Source: an uncultured Clostridium sp. | GTDB lineage: Bacteria > Bacillota_I > Bacilli_A > RF39 > UBA660 | Length of the DNA stretch: 44,529 bases | Direction: 5' to 3' | Assembly (NCBI GenBank): GCA_902493795.1 | Contig: CABUQZ010000014.1 | Span: forward strand, 1 to 44,529 | Shown: positions 30,335 to 38,661 of the stretch, one piece after another | How the letters are laid out: the number at the start of each line of letters is the position of its first letter | Numbering within the stretch: position 1 is the first letter of the stretch | Position numbers and translations under genes: made by a program | Notes under the pieces: model-generated | Told to the model about the DNA's origin: nothing | The model's database searches: none | What the model saw: the letters and a program-made list of their open reading frames with translations, nothing else

Positions 30335-31984
30335 ATGAAAAAGGTTTTATTTTTTTTAGTATTTTTATATGCTTTCTCTTTTTTTAGGGTAGATGCTGTT
30401 TCTTATGATTATCAAATTAATCTTGATGATTTAAAAGTTGATTACTATTATGAAACTGATTTTGAAAAATTCAAAAGTGATTATAAAAGTGGTAAGTTAA
30501 AAGATATTTATGTAACTGACTTTTTATTTGATGGAGTTGATGCAGTTAAAAATTATGATTTAGATGATTTTAAAAACAATGAAAACTTTAAACCATCTGT
30601 ACTTAGTGGAACAGTTCTTAATATTAATAGAACTGGTAATATTGAAATAACTGGTACTTTAGAAAATGGTATGGTAGCAGTTAACACTAATAAGTTAAAA
30701 GGTGATTTAAAACTTTATCTTAATAATGCAAGAATTGATACTAAAAAGAAATACTGGCCAGCTATTTATGTTTATAATAACGATATTAATTATAAAGATG
30801 TTGATGTTTCAATTAACACTCTTTCTAATACAAAAAATTATATTACTGGTGGAAGATTAAAGAAAATAAGTTTAATGAATTCTAAAGAGTGTGAAGAAGA
30901 TTCTAGGTATTCTAGTGAATATTATCACGTGTATAAGAAAGAAGATTACAAAAATATTTTGTTTGCTAGAATAAAAGCTGATAAAGAAGGAATAAAAGAT
31001 GGAGATCCAACAGTTTATTATAAGAGTTCTGGTGCTATTTCAAGTGATATTAAATTGACGTTTGAAGGAGATGGGTATTTATCAGTAACTTCTTATAATA
31101 AAGAGGGAATTGAAGGTAAAAGTGATTTAGTCTTTAATGGTGGAGATTATTATATTTATTCCTTTGATGACGCAATAAACACAACTACTTCAAAAGAGTC
31201 TAGTATGTATAACACATTTTCATCAAATATAGTTATTGATGTTAATAGGTTAGTAGCAGTAGTTAGTCCTCTTGCTAAAGAAGGGGATGCAATTGATTCT
31301 AATGGAAGACTAACAATTAATGGGGGAGAAATATATGCTATTTCTAATCCTCATTCTCATGATTCTGGGCTAGATGCTTTAGAAGACTTTGATTTAGGTG
31401 AAGTATATATTAATGGTGGTACTATTTTAGCAACAGGCAATATGAAAAGTAATATTAGTGATGGTTCTAAACAAAAGCATATATCACTTAATGTTAACAG
31501 TATTAATGAAGGTGATTTATTTGCCATAAAAGATGATAATAACATCCCAATATTTGCTTTCAGGACTGATAGAAAATTTAAAAATATTGTCTTTAGTAGC
31601 AGTTTGATAACTAATAATAATTACCATATTTATAAAAATGGTGATATGGATGCTTTAGAAGAAGTTATAGTAGATAAGAAAGATACAAAGCTTAATAATT
31701 CTTTTATTAATTACAAAGATATAAGAAAATATGAAAATGGTGAAAAGTTATATGAAAATATAGAGTATTCTAAAAAAGATGATAACTCATTTTTAATTAA
31801 ATTGTTAATTCTATGTTTTTCAATAGTGATTAGCTATTTTATTACGTTATTATTGTTTAGGTTTTTCTATAATATTAATCATTATGATATCATTAAGAGT
31901 AGAGATAAACTTATTTTATTATATATTTATACACTTTTTCTTTCTTTTTTAATATTTAATCTTATTGTAAGAATTATGGGATAA
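30335..31984 (+). CDS. Cthe_2159-like beta-helix carbohydrate-binding protein
   Basis: 549 residues. A signal peptide is at 1-22 (hydrophobic, ending near VDA). The body is a right-handed beta-helix-like region of the Cthe_2159 family (carbohydrate-binding, DUF4353): repeated strand turns with GGDYYIYSFDDAINTT, GDAIDSNGRLTINGGEIYAIS, HDSGLDALEDF and INGGTILATGN. The founding member binds polygalacturonate and calcium through such Asp-rich turns. Unlike that protein, this one ends in two membrane spans (about 486-507 and 525-547), so the helix is tethered to the outside of the membrane. Ligand unknown. Own terminator downstream. Confidence 0.8.
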   Translation: MKKVLFFLVFLYAFSFFRVDAVSYDYQINLDDLKVDYYYETDFEKFKSDYKSGKLKDIYVTDFLFDGVDAVKNYDLDDFKNNENFKPSVLSGTVLNINRTGNIEITGTLENGMVAVNTNKLKGDLKLYLNNARIDTKKKYWPAIYVYNNDINYKDVDVSINTLSNTKNYITGGRLKKISLMNSKECEEDSRYSSEYYHVYKKEDYKNILFARIKADKEGIKDGDPTVYYKSSGAISSDIKLTFEGDGYLSVTSYNKEGIEGKSDLVFNGGDYYIYSFDDAINTTTSKESSMYNTFSSNIVIDVNRLVAVVSPLAKEGDAIDSNGRLTINGGEIYAISNPHSHDSGLDALEDFDLGEVYINGGTILATGNMKSNISDGSKQKHISLNVNSINEGDLFAIKDDNNIPIFAFRTDRKFKNIVFSSSLITNNNYHIYKNGDMDALEEVIVDKKDTKLNNSFINYKDIRKYENGEKLYENIEYSKKDDNSFLIKLLILCFSIVISYFITLLLFRFFYNINHYDIIKSRDKLILLYIYTLFLSFLIFNLIVRIMG

Positions 31985-32013
31985 GATGAACTAGAAAATT
32001 GTTCATCTTTTTT
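31985..32013 (+). terminator. terminator after the beta-helix gene
   Basis: GATGAAC (31985-31991) pairs with GTTCATC (32001-32007), nine-base loop and T residues to 32013. Confidence 0.8.
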
Positions 32014-32095
32014 GTTGTATTGCATTTTAAAAAATGTTAATATTATGGTAGAGAGAATAGGCTTTATGTGTGAATTGTTATAAGAAGGTGAATGT

Positions 32096-35000
32096 ATGTT
32101 ATGGAAGAAAAAGAAAATTAATATGGGAAATTTCTTTGGATTATTTAAAAATAAAGGTGTGGTTTTATTAACATCTGTTTTAGTATTTGTTTTATCTTTG
32201 GGTATAATATCATTTGTAACTAAAACAAACGTAATAACTTATATAACAAATAGAATATTAAAGGAATTGGGAATTTATACAACAGAAGTTAGAAATATTC
32301 AAATAGAATCAAGTGATTACTCTAGTAATACACCTGGATCTTGGCATATCGACAAAAGTGCTAAGTGGATTGGAACTCAAAAAGCACAAGTAACATTTGA
32401 TGTTAATTCTGTTTTAAAGACTCAAGAAAATTATAAAGATGTAATATTAATATTAGATGTGTCAGGTTCAATGTATGGGGAGAAGCTTGAAAAAGCAAAA
32501 AGCGATGCTAAAGAGCTTATTTCAACACTTTTGAGTGATTCTCATAATAGAGTAGCAATAATTAAGTTTAATTCTACTTCTGAAGTAGTTTCTATGTTTT
32601 CAAATGATAAAAATGATTTGCTTTCAAAATTAGAAAATTTTGCTGATAGTGATAATACAAATTATAATGCAGCACTTTTAAATGTTAATGTTGTAATGGA
32701 TGGTTATATAAAAGAAGAAAACAGAGATGTAGTGACTTTGTTTTTAACTGATGGATATCCTAATATTGACACTCCAAATCAGATTGGAACATATGAAGCA
32801 TTGAAAGATAAGTATCCTTATATGCTTATTCATGGTATTCAGTATGAAATGGGAAGAAATCTTATTCAAGATATTATAGAAATTACTGACTCAGCATGGG
32901 TAGCAGATAGGACGACATTAAATAATGTCTTATTTGAGGCTTCTGTTTCACCAATTGCTTATGAAAATTTTGTAGTAACAGATTATGTAGATAATGATTA
33001 TTTTACAGTTAATTCAGTAGATGATATTAAAGTATCTATGGGAAGTGTTACTTTAACTATTGAAGATGGGGTACAGAAGATAACATGGAACCTAGGTGAT
33101 AACGCCTTTATGACAGGTGGAAATGCTAAAATGACTATCAATCTTTCTTTAAAAGATGAGTATTTTGGAAGTGATGGATATTATCCTACTAATAAGAAGG
33201 AAAAAGTAGAGTATAAGCTTCCAGAAGAAAATATAAGAACAGTTAATAGTAGTAATACACCAGTGTTAAATAGTATTTATAAAGTTAATTATGACGTTAA
33301 TGCTCCAGAAGGGTGTAGTCTAGAGTCTATTCCAATTGAAAACTATTCTGCGTATCAAAGCGTAACAAAAAAACAAACAGAGTTATCTTGTAATGGATAT
33401 TTGTTTAAAGGTTGGGAAATAGATAAAAATGATTCGAAAGATATAAAGAAAGTAAATGATGATGTCTTTGTGATGCCAATGCATGATGTAACAATAAGGG
33501 CAACGTGGAGTAAACAATCTGTAGTTAAAACAATGGATGGAAAAGTCTATAATAGTGCAACGCTTTATAGGGTATTACAAAGAGCAGCAGCGGAAGGCAA
33601 GTATGCTAAGGAGTATACAGGACTTCATCAAGATTCGATGGATGGAAATGGTACGCAAGGAATATATTATTGGTATGCAGATAATGATACTGATGGAAAG
33701 ACAATTTTAGATAAAAATAATGTTGTATTTGCAGGATATTGTTGGCAGATGATGAGAACCACTGATACTGGTGGAGTAAAAATGATTTACAATGGTGAAG
33801 TTTCTTCTGATGGGAAGTGTTTGTCAACAAGAGGAAATCATACTGGAGTTATAGGTGATGATACTATGATTAATCTTGAAGGAACTTTCCTTTATGGAAC
33901 AGGTTATAGCTATGATGAAAATAACCAAACATTTACTTTAAAAAATCCAAAAAGTGCAACTTGGAGTGATATAACATATAAAAATTTGGTTGGGAAGTTT
34001 ACTTGTAAATCAGAAAGTGCGACTTGTACAACGTTATATGAAGTTAATGATTATTATGATTCAAAAATGGCGTTTGTAGTTAGTTATCAAGTTCAACCAT
34101 ATGCACATTATAATGAAACAGGTACAAGTCCATTTAATGCAAATTATAGATCAATAGCTATGGTTGGATATATGTTTGGCGATTATTATAATTATAAAAC
34201 TGCTTCCGGAACAGCAAATGAAAAATATTTGAATGAAGAAAAATTATTTTCAGAAACATCTCTTGGAACAACATACTGGTATTCGGATGATGTGTTATAT
34301 GGAAGTAATAAATATAGTTTAATAAATCCATATCAAGTTAGTTCTTCATCTGATTATTCCAGTCTTGTTGGTAAATATACGTTTAGAACCTCATCAGAAA
34401 ATGATTCTTATTCATATGTTTATTATATTGCAGGTGTTAGTGGTTCAACGATGTATTATATAAAATTAGAAAATGGTGATTTATTGTCAGATTATAAACC
34501 ATTTATTTTTGGTAGTTCGTATATAGATAATGGTAATGGTACTTATACATTGACTAATACAACTTCTGTTTCTCTTAGTGATTGGGTTCGAAATCATTCA
34601 TCTTATAACAATAAATATGTTTGTGATGATAATGTTTCAGTAACATGTTCTAATTTAAGATATGTAACAAGTGCATGGGATTCTAGCTATTCATATTATA
34701 TATCAGGTGGAAAGATCTTATTAGCAAAGAGTAGGGATGGATTAAAATTAAAAGATACTATTTTAGTGTCTACAGCTCTATTGTCAAGTAATTATAGTAA
34801 TTATAGTGATTATAAATATACATGTAATACAATGAGCGATACATGTACAGAATCTAATTTAAGATTAATAGTATCGTTTAATGGAACAGGATATAGATAT
34901 GCTCCTAATCATTATTGGGGTTCTAGTGTAACTTGGGATGGTACTAATTATACATTGGTAGATCCAATAGGCATAGAAGAATATAATAATTTATCTGCAC

Positions 35001-35680
35001 TATCAACGCATCATTATTTTTGTGTAGAATATGGTGCTAAAAAATGTTCTAAAATAGCTTATGTATTTGATTATGGTGGATCTTATGATATGAATTATAT
35101 TTTATTGGAAAATGGTACAACGCTTGATCAAGCATTTAAAGGAATGTTAGAAGGAAATAAATACAATTCAACTGTTAAAAATCATATTGATGCTTGGTAT
35201 GAGAAAAATATGATGGATTATTCTGATTATTTAGAAGATACAATATTCTGTAATGATAGAAGTTTTAGGAGTTTAGGTAGTTGGGATCCTAATGGAGGAG
35301 ATACTACAAAGGATTTACAATTTAAAGAGTATAATATGACTAGGGATTTAAGTTGTGCTAATGAAACTGACAAATTTAGTGTAAGTAATCCGAAAGCTAA
35401 ACTTAAATATAAGATTGGTTTAATGACTTCTCCAGAGTTACATTTACTTAACAATACCGTTATTCGTAAATCTGGACAGATGTATTGGAATATGTCACCA
35501 TACGATGCAAGTACCAATTCGGCAGTTCATGCTGTTACTGCTAGTGGATATACTGAAAATAATTCTAACGTAGACCATGCAATTAGTGTACGACCTGCTA
35601 TTTCACTAATTCCTGGTATTGGATATACTAGTGGTGATGGAAGTATGGAAAATCCATATGTTGTTGAATTAGTAAGATAG
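32096..35680 (+). CDS. large vWA-domain surface protein
   Basis: 1194 residues. One N-terminal membrane span (about 22-42) anchors or exports it. A von Willebrand A domain follows at about 114-290, with the MIDAS motif DVSGSM (Asp121, Ser123, Ser125), the NTNYNAAL threonine and FLTDGYP. Next comes an InlB B-repeat-like domain near 395-475 (YKVNYDVNAPEG to FKGWEI, VTIRATWSK). The second half is a repetitive region with spaced Cys pairs (TCKSESATC, VCDDNVSVTC, TCNTMSDTC, FCVEYGAKKC) and a C-terminal block ending SVRPAISLIPG and SGDGSMENPYVV, found in many surface proteins of gut Firmicutes. No LPxTG is seen, so the N-terminal span probably holds it. Adhesion or metal-dependent binding is likely. 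Confidence 0.82.
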   Translation: MLWKKKKINMGNFFGLFKNKGVVLLTSVLVFVLSLGIISFVTKTNVITYITNRILKELGIYTTEVRNIQIESSDYSSNTPGSWHIDKSAKWIGTQKAQVTFDVNSVLKTQENYKDVILILDVSGSMYGEKLEKAKSDAKELISTLLSDSHNRVAIIKFNSTSEVVSMFSNDKNDLLSKLENFADSDNTNYNAALLNVNVVMDGYIKEENRDVVTLFLTDGYPNIDTPNQIGTYEALKDKYPYMLIHGIQYEMGRNLIQDIIEITDSAWVADRTTLNNVLFEASVSPIAYENFVVTDYVDNDYFTVNSVDDIKVSMGSVTLTIEDGVQKITWNLGDNAFMTGGNAKMTINLSLKDEYFGSDGYYPTNKKEKVEYKLPEENIRTVNSSNTPVLNSIYKVNYDVNAPEGCSLESIPIENYSAYQSVTKKQTELSCNGYLFKGWEIDKNDSKDIKKVNDDVFVMPMHDVTIRATWSKQSVVKTMDGKVYNSATLYRVLQRAAAEGKYAKEYTGLHQDSMDGNGTQGIYYWYADNDTDGKTILDKNNVVFAGYCWQMMRTTDTGGVKMIYNGEVSSDGKCLSTRGNHTGVIGDDTMINLEGTFLYGTGYSYDENNQTFTLKNPKSATWSDITYKNLVGKFTCKSESATCTTLYEVNDYYDSKMAFVVSYQVQPYAHYNETGTSPFNANYRSIAMVGYMFGDYYNYKTASGTANEKYLNEEKLFSETSLGTTYWYSDDVLYGSNKYSLINPYQVSSSSDYSSLVGKYTFRTSSENDSYSYVYYIAGVSGSTMYYIKLENGDLLSDYKPFIFGSSYIDNGNGTYTLTNTTSVSLSDWVRNHSSYNNKYVCDDNVSVTCSNLRYVTSAWDSSYSYYISGGKILLAKSRDGLKLKDTILVSTALLSSNYSNYSDYKYTCNTMSDTCTESNLRLIVSFNGTGYRYAPNHYWGSSVTWDGTNYTLVDPIGIEEYNNLSALSTHHYFCVEYGAKKCSKIAYVFDYGGSYDMNYILLENGTTLDQAFKGMLEGNKYNSTVKNHIDAWYEKNMMDYSDYLEDTIFCNDRSFRSLGSWDPNGGDTTKDLQFKEYNMTRDLSCANETDKFSVSNPKAKLKYKIGLMTSPELHLLNNTVIRKSGQMYWNMSPYDASTNSAVHAVTASGYTENNSNVDHAISVRPAISLIPGIGYTSGDGSMENPYVVELVR

Positions 35681-35699
35681 GATAAAACATTAAAATAAA

Positions 35700-35732
35700 A
35701 CATATACCTTAAAACTAGGTATATGTTTTTTT
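35700..35732. terminator. bidirectional terminator
   Basis: ACATATACCT (35700-35709) pairs with AGGTATATGT (35717-35726), T run to 35732. It separates the vWA gene from the end of the leftward operon and overlaps the HerA stop codon. Confidence 0.85.
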
Positions 35733-37185
35733 ACTTAAATATATTTTTAAATAATGAATTTCCTATTCTTCTTCCAACAGTGTTTAAAGCACTATTGGTA
35801 ACTTTATTTAATGCTTTTTCTGCTTTACTAGGTTTTTCTTTCTTTTCTTTTTTAGGTTTTTCCTTTTCTTTTTCTTCTTCTTCTTCTTTTGGTTCTTCTT
35901 CTTTTAATTTTTCTAATTTTTCTTTTACTGATTCAGTATCGATTTTATTTTCATATTTACCATATAAATAACTTCTTTTGATAAGCTCAAACCTTATATC
36001 ATCATCGATTGCTCCCATAGAACTTTGGGGTGGAAGAATAGTTACTTTTTCGACCATTTCTGGAGTTCCATATTCATCTTGAAATGAGACAAGAGCAACT
36101 CCTGTTCCAAGGTTCTTAATTTCTTCTTCTGTATCTAGATTTGGGTTTATTCTAAATGAATTAGCAGCTGCTTTAATAGCTTTTTCATCGTTTTTAGTGT
36201 AGTACCTTAATACATGTTGGATTCTATTACCTAATTGAGATAAAATCTCATCTGGAATGTCACTAGGACTTTGTGAGATAAAGTAAAGTCCAACTCCTTT
36301 AGATCTTATAAGCTTTACAATTTGAATAATTGAATCAAGTAATTCTTTTGGAATATCATCAAATAACAAATGAGCTTCATCGATAAAGAGTACTAGTTTT
36401 GGTTTATCTAAATCTCCTTCTTCTTCTAAGCTATTGTAAACATATGTTAGAAGCCATAGTATAAAAGTAGAGTAGAGATTGTTTTTTTGAAAAAGCTTTG
36501 CAGCATGTAATATGTTTATTTGACCATTTCCAGTGTCTTTATCAAAGTGAATAAAGTCTTTTATATCGAAATCAGGTTTTCCAAAGAAATAATCTCCACC
36601 ATCTTCTTGAAGCGATAAGATATTTCTTTGAATTGTTCCAATACTTTGAGTAGTTATATTTCCATAAGATAAAGAGTAATCTTTTCTTTTTTCTCCTACA
36701 TAGTTAAGTAGTGCTCTTAAGTCTTCTAAATCTACAAGTTCAAGATTTTCATCTTCAGCTATTTTAAATGCTACTTTTAATACTCCTTCTTGAGTATCAC
36801 TTAATCCTAGCATTTTAGAAAGAAGATTAGTTCCAACTTTATCAACAGTTGTTCTTATTGGGTGACCATATTTTCCATATACATCCCAAAATGTAGTAGG
36901 GTACTTTTTAAACTCAAAATTTTCTAATTTTAAATTTTCAATTCTTTTATTAACGTTTTCGTTAGGTAATCCTTTAAATGTAGTTGCTGCTAAATCTCCT
37001 TTTACATCTATTAGAAATACTGGAGTTCCTGCATCACTAAAACTTTCTGCTAAAACTTTTAGAGTAACTGTTTTACCACTTCCACTAGCACCACTTATAA
37101 TTCCATGTCTATTAGCCATTTTAGGTAGAATATAAGCTTCTTTAGTATCATTTTTTCCAACTAAAATTTTATTATTAATATACAT
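35731..37185 (-). CDS. HerA/YjgR-like ATPase (DUF853)
   Basis: 484 residues. HerA-FtsK superfamily ATPase with Walker A GASGSGKT at 32-39 after the HGIISG strand, Walker B LVLFIDEAHLLF, and a ring-closing arginine region near GNRIQHVLRYYT. The C terminus is a long Glu/Lys-rich linker followed by a short basic helix (SALNTVGRRIGNSLFK), as in E. coli YjgR. Members act as DNA or polymer-translocating hexamers, but YjgR itself has no assigned role. A frame extends to 37197, but GGAGG precedes ATG 37185. It is the last gene of a leftward operon otherwise devoted to membrane glycosylation. Confidence 0.88.
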   Translation of the reverse strand: MYINNKILVGKNDTKEAYILPKMANRHGIISGASGSGKTVTLKVLAESFSDAGTPVFLIDVKGDLAATTFKGLPNENVNKRIENLKLENFEFKKYPTTFWDVYGKYGHPIRTTVDKVGTNLLSKMLGLSDTQEGVLKVAFKIAEDENLELVDLEDLRALLNYVGEKRKDYSLSYGNITTQSIGTIQRNILSLQEDGGDYFFGKPDFDIKDFIHFDKDTGNGQINILHAAKLFQKNNLYSTFILWLLTYVYNSLEEEGDLDKPKLVLFIDEAHLLFDDIPKELLDSIIQIVKLIRSKGVGLYFISQSPSDIPDEILSQLGNRIQHVLRYYTKNDEKAIKAAANSFRINPNLDTEEEIKNLGTGVALVSFQDEYGTPEMVEKVTILPPQSSMGAIDDDIRFELIKRSYLYGKYENKIDTESVKEKLEKLKEEEPKEEEEEKEKEKPKKEKKEKPSKAEKALNKVTNSALNTVGRRIGNSLFKNIFK

Positions 37186-37206
37186 AAAAACCTCCAAAAT
37201 ATTTTC

Positions 37207-37710
37207 TTATTTCTTATTAAAGACAAATATTTTACTTATGATATAGTTTCCAACCATTACTACAACTTGATCTACAACATTATATATAACTAGTAATATT
37301 CCATTAAGTCCAAAGACACTTTGAAATATCCATGTTATTAAAACATCCATTATATATGTTCCTAATCTTCCTGTTACAAATAAAGAAAACTCTTTAAGAT
37401 ATTTTTTTGATTTTGAATTAAATACATATTTTCTATTAGGGTAGTAGGCAAATAAAACTGCTCCTAACCATGATATAAATACTGCATATTGTGTTTCTAG
37501 TAAATCATTTTTATCAAATATATTAATTAATAATAAGTTTTTTATTAGAACATAAACAACTGTAGTTAATAGTCCTACTATAATATAGTTCCAAAATTCA
37601 GGATTCTTGTAATAAATTCCCCAGCCAAAATTCCAAAATTTAACAAAGATATTTTTATCGTGACCTTTGATTATTAATTTTCTTTCTTTTTCTTCTTTTT
37701 TCTTTTTCAT
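37207..37710 (-). CDS. GtrA-like membrane protein
   Basis: 167 residues with four spans after a basic cytoplasmic start. The GtrA signature is visible: FWNYIIVGLLTTVVYVLI in span 1, FISWLGAVLFAYYPNRKYVF and the closing NYIISKIFVF. GtrA proteins are thought to help flip or hand over polyprenyl-phosphate sugars made by a partner GT2 enzyme; the GT2 gene is directly upstream (four bases). The extended N terminus of about 40 residues is longer than usual. Confidence 0.88.
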   Translation of the reverse strand: MKKKKEEKERKLIIKGHDKNIFVKFWNFGWGIYYKNPEFWNYIIVGLLTTVVYVLIKNLLLINIFDKNDLLETQYAVFISWLGAVLFAYYPNRKYVFNSKSKKYLKEFSLFVTGRLGTYIMDVLITWIFQSVFGLNGILLVIYNVVDQVVVMVGNYIISKIFVFNKK

Positions 37711-37713
37711 ACT

Positions 37714-38661
37714 TTATTTTTCTTTTCTTGTTGATTCTAGAATATTCATATATATTTCGTAGTTTTGTCTATGTTTTTTAGCAATTACTTTTAGAATTAT
37801 TCCAGTAATGTGCATCAAAATTCCTGTTAGTACACAGAAGCTTCCAACGATTAAACTTGGGAATTTTGCTACTAATCCAGTATCAAAATATTCTACTACT
37901 GGTGGAATTATAAAGAATAAACTAAGAAGTAATAAGAATACTGAAATTAAATTAAAGAATGCGTAAGGCTTGTATTCTTGGAATAGAGTAGCGATTGTTT
38001 TTAATACTTTAAATCCATCTTTATAAGTATTTAATTTAGATACTGATCCTGCTGGTCTATCACGATATTGGATTGGTATTTCTTTTACTCCATAGTTTTT
38101 ATCAACAGCATGAATAGTCATTTCTGTTTCTATTTCAAATCCTTTTGATAAGACAGGAAATCCTTTAACAAAATTATAGGAAAAAGCACGATATCCAGTC
38201 ATTATATCTTTAATATTATTTTTAAATAATTTGTTTATTAAGAATCTTACAATTCTATTTCCAAAGTTATGGAATGGACGTTTGTTTTCTTTGAAATATG
38301 TTGAAGATAATCTATCTCCAATTACCATATCACATTTTCCTTCTAAAATATAATCACACATTTCTTTGGCGTTATCAGCAGGGTAGGTGTCATCTCCATC
38401 AACCATTAAGTAACAGTCTGCATCAATTTCACGAAACATTGTTCTAATAACATTTCCTTTTCCTTGTTTGTATTCGTATCTTACGATAGCTCCTGCTTTT
38501 CTTGCTATTTCATCAGTTTTATCTTTTGAGTTATTGTCGTAGACATAGATGTCAGCATCTGGCAAGGCTTTTTTGTAGTCCGTTACTACTTTTTCAATTG
38601 TTTTACTTTCGTTATAGCATGGTATTAAAACTGCTATTTTGCTATTTTTCTTCATAATCAT
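37714..38661 (-). CDS. GT2 polyprenyl-phosphate glycosyltransferase (DPM/GtrB-like)
   Basis: Moves a sugar from a nucleotide donor to a polyprenyl phosphate at the inner face of the membrane. 315 residues: IAVLIPCYNESKTI, DNNSKDKT, the metal motif DGDD at 88-91, then TGYRAFS and KGFEIETEM, and two C-terminal spans at about 229-256 and 268-290. The arrangement with two spans resembles GtrB and bacterial dolichyl-phosphate mannose synthase homologs. A second ATG six bases later (38655) is an equally good start. It overlaps the DUF6020 gene by 20 bases, so the two are coupled. Sugar unknown. Confidence 0.92.
   Translation of the reverse strand: MIMKKNSKIAVLIPCYNESKTIEKVVTDYKKALPDADIYVYDNNSKDKTDEIARKAGAIVRYEYKQGKGNVIRTMFREIDADCYLMVDGDDTYPADNAKEMCDYILEGKCDMVIGDRLSSTYFKENKRPFHNFGNRIVRFLINKLFKNNIKDIMTGYRAFSYNFVKGFPVLSKGFEIETEMTIHAVDKNYGVKEIPIQYRDRPAGSVSKLNTYKDGFKVLKTIATLFQEYKPYAFFNLISVFLLLLSLFFIIPPVVEYFDTGLVAKFPSLIVGSFCVLTGILMHITGIILKVIAKKHRQNYEIYMNILESTRKEK

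Noticed and set aside
35723..35971. 82-codon plus-strand frame opposite the HerA C terminus
   Set aside because: It is the reverse of the Glu/Lys-rich linker, giving Phe/Ser-rich low-complexity sequence.
35731..37185. HerA-like ATPase considered as the motor for the WXG100-like cassette
   Set aside because: It lacks the tandem FtsK/SpoIIIE domains and membrane spans of EssC and matches the YjgR family.
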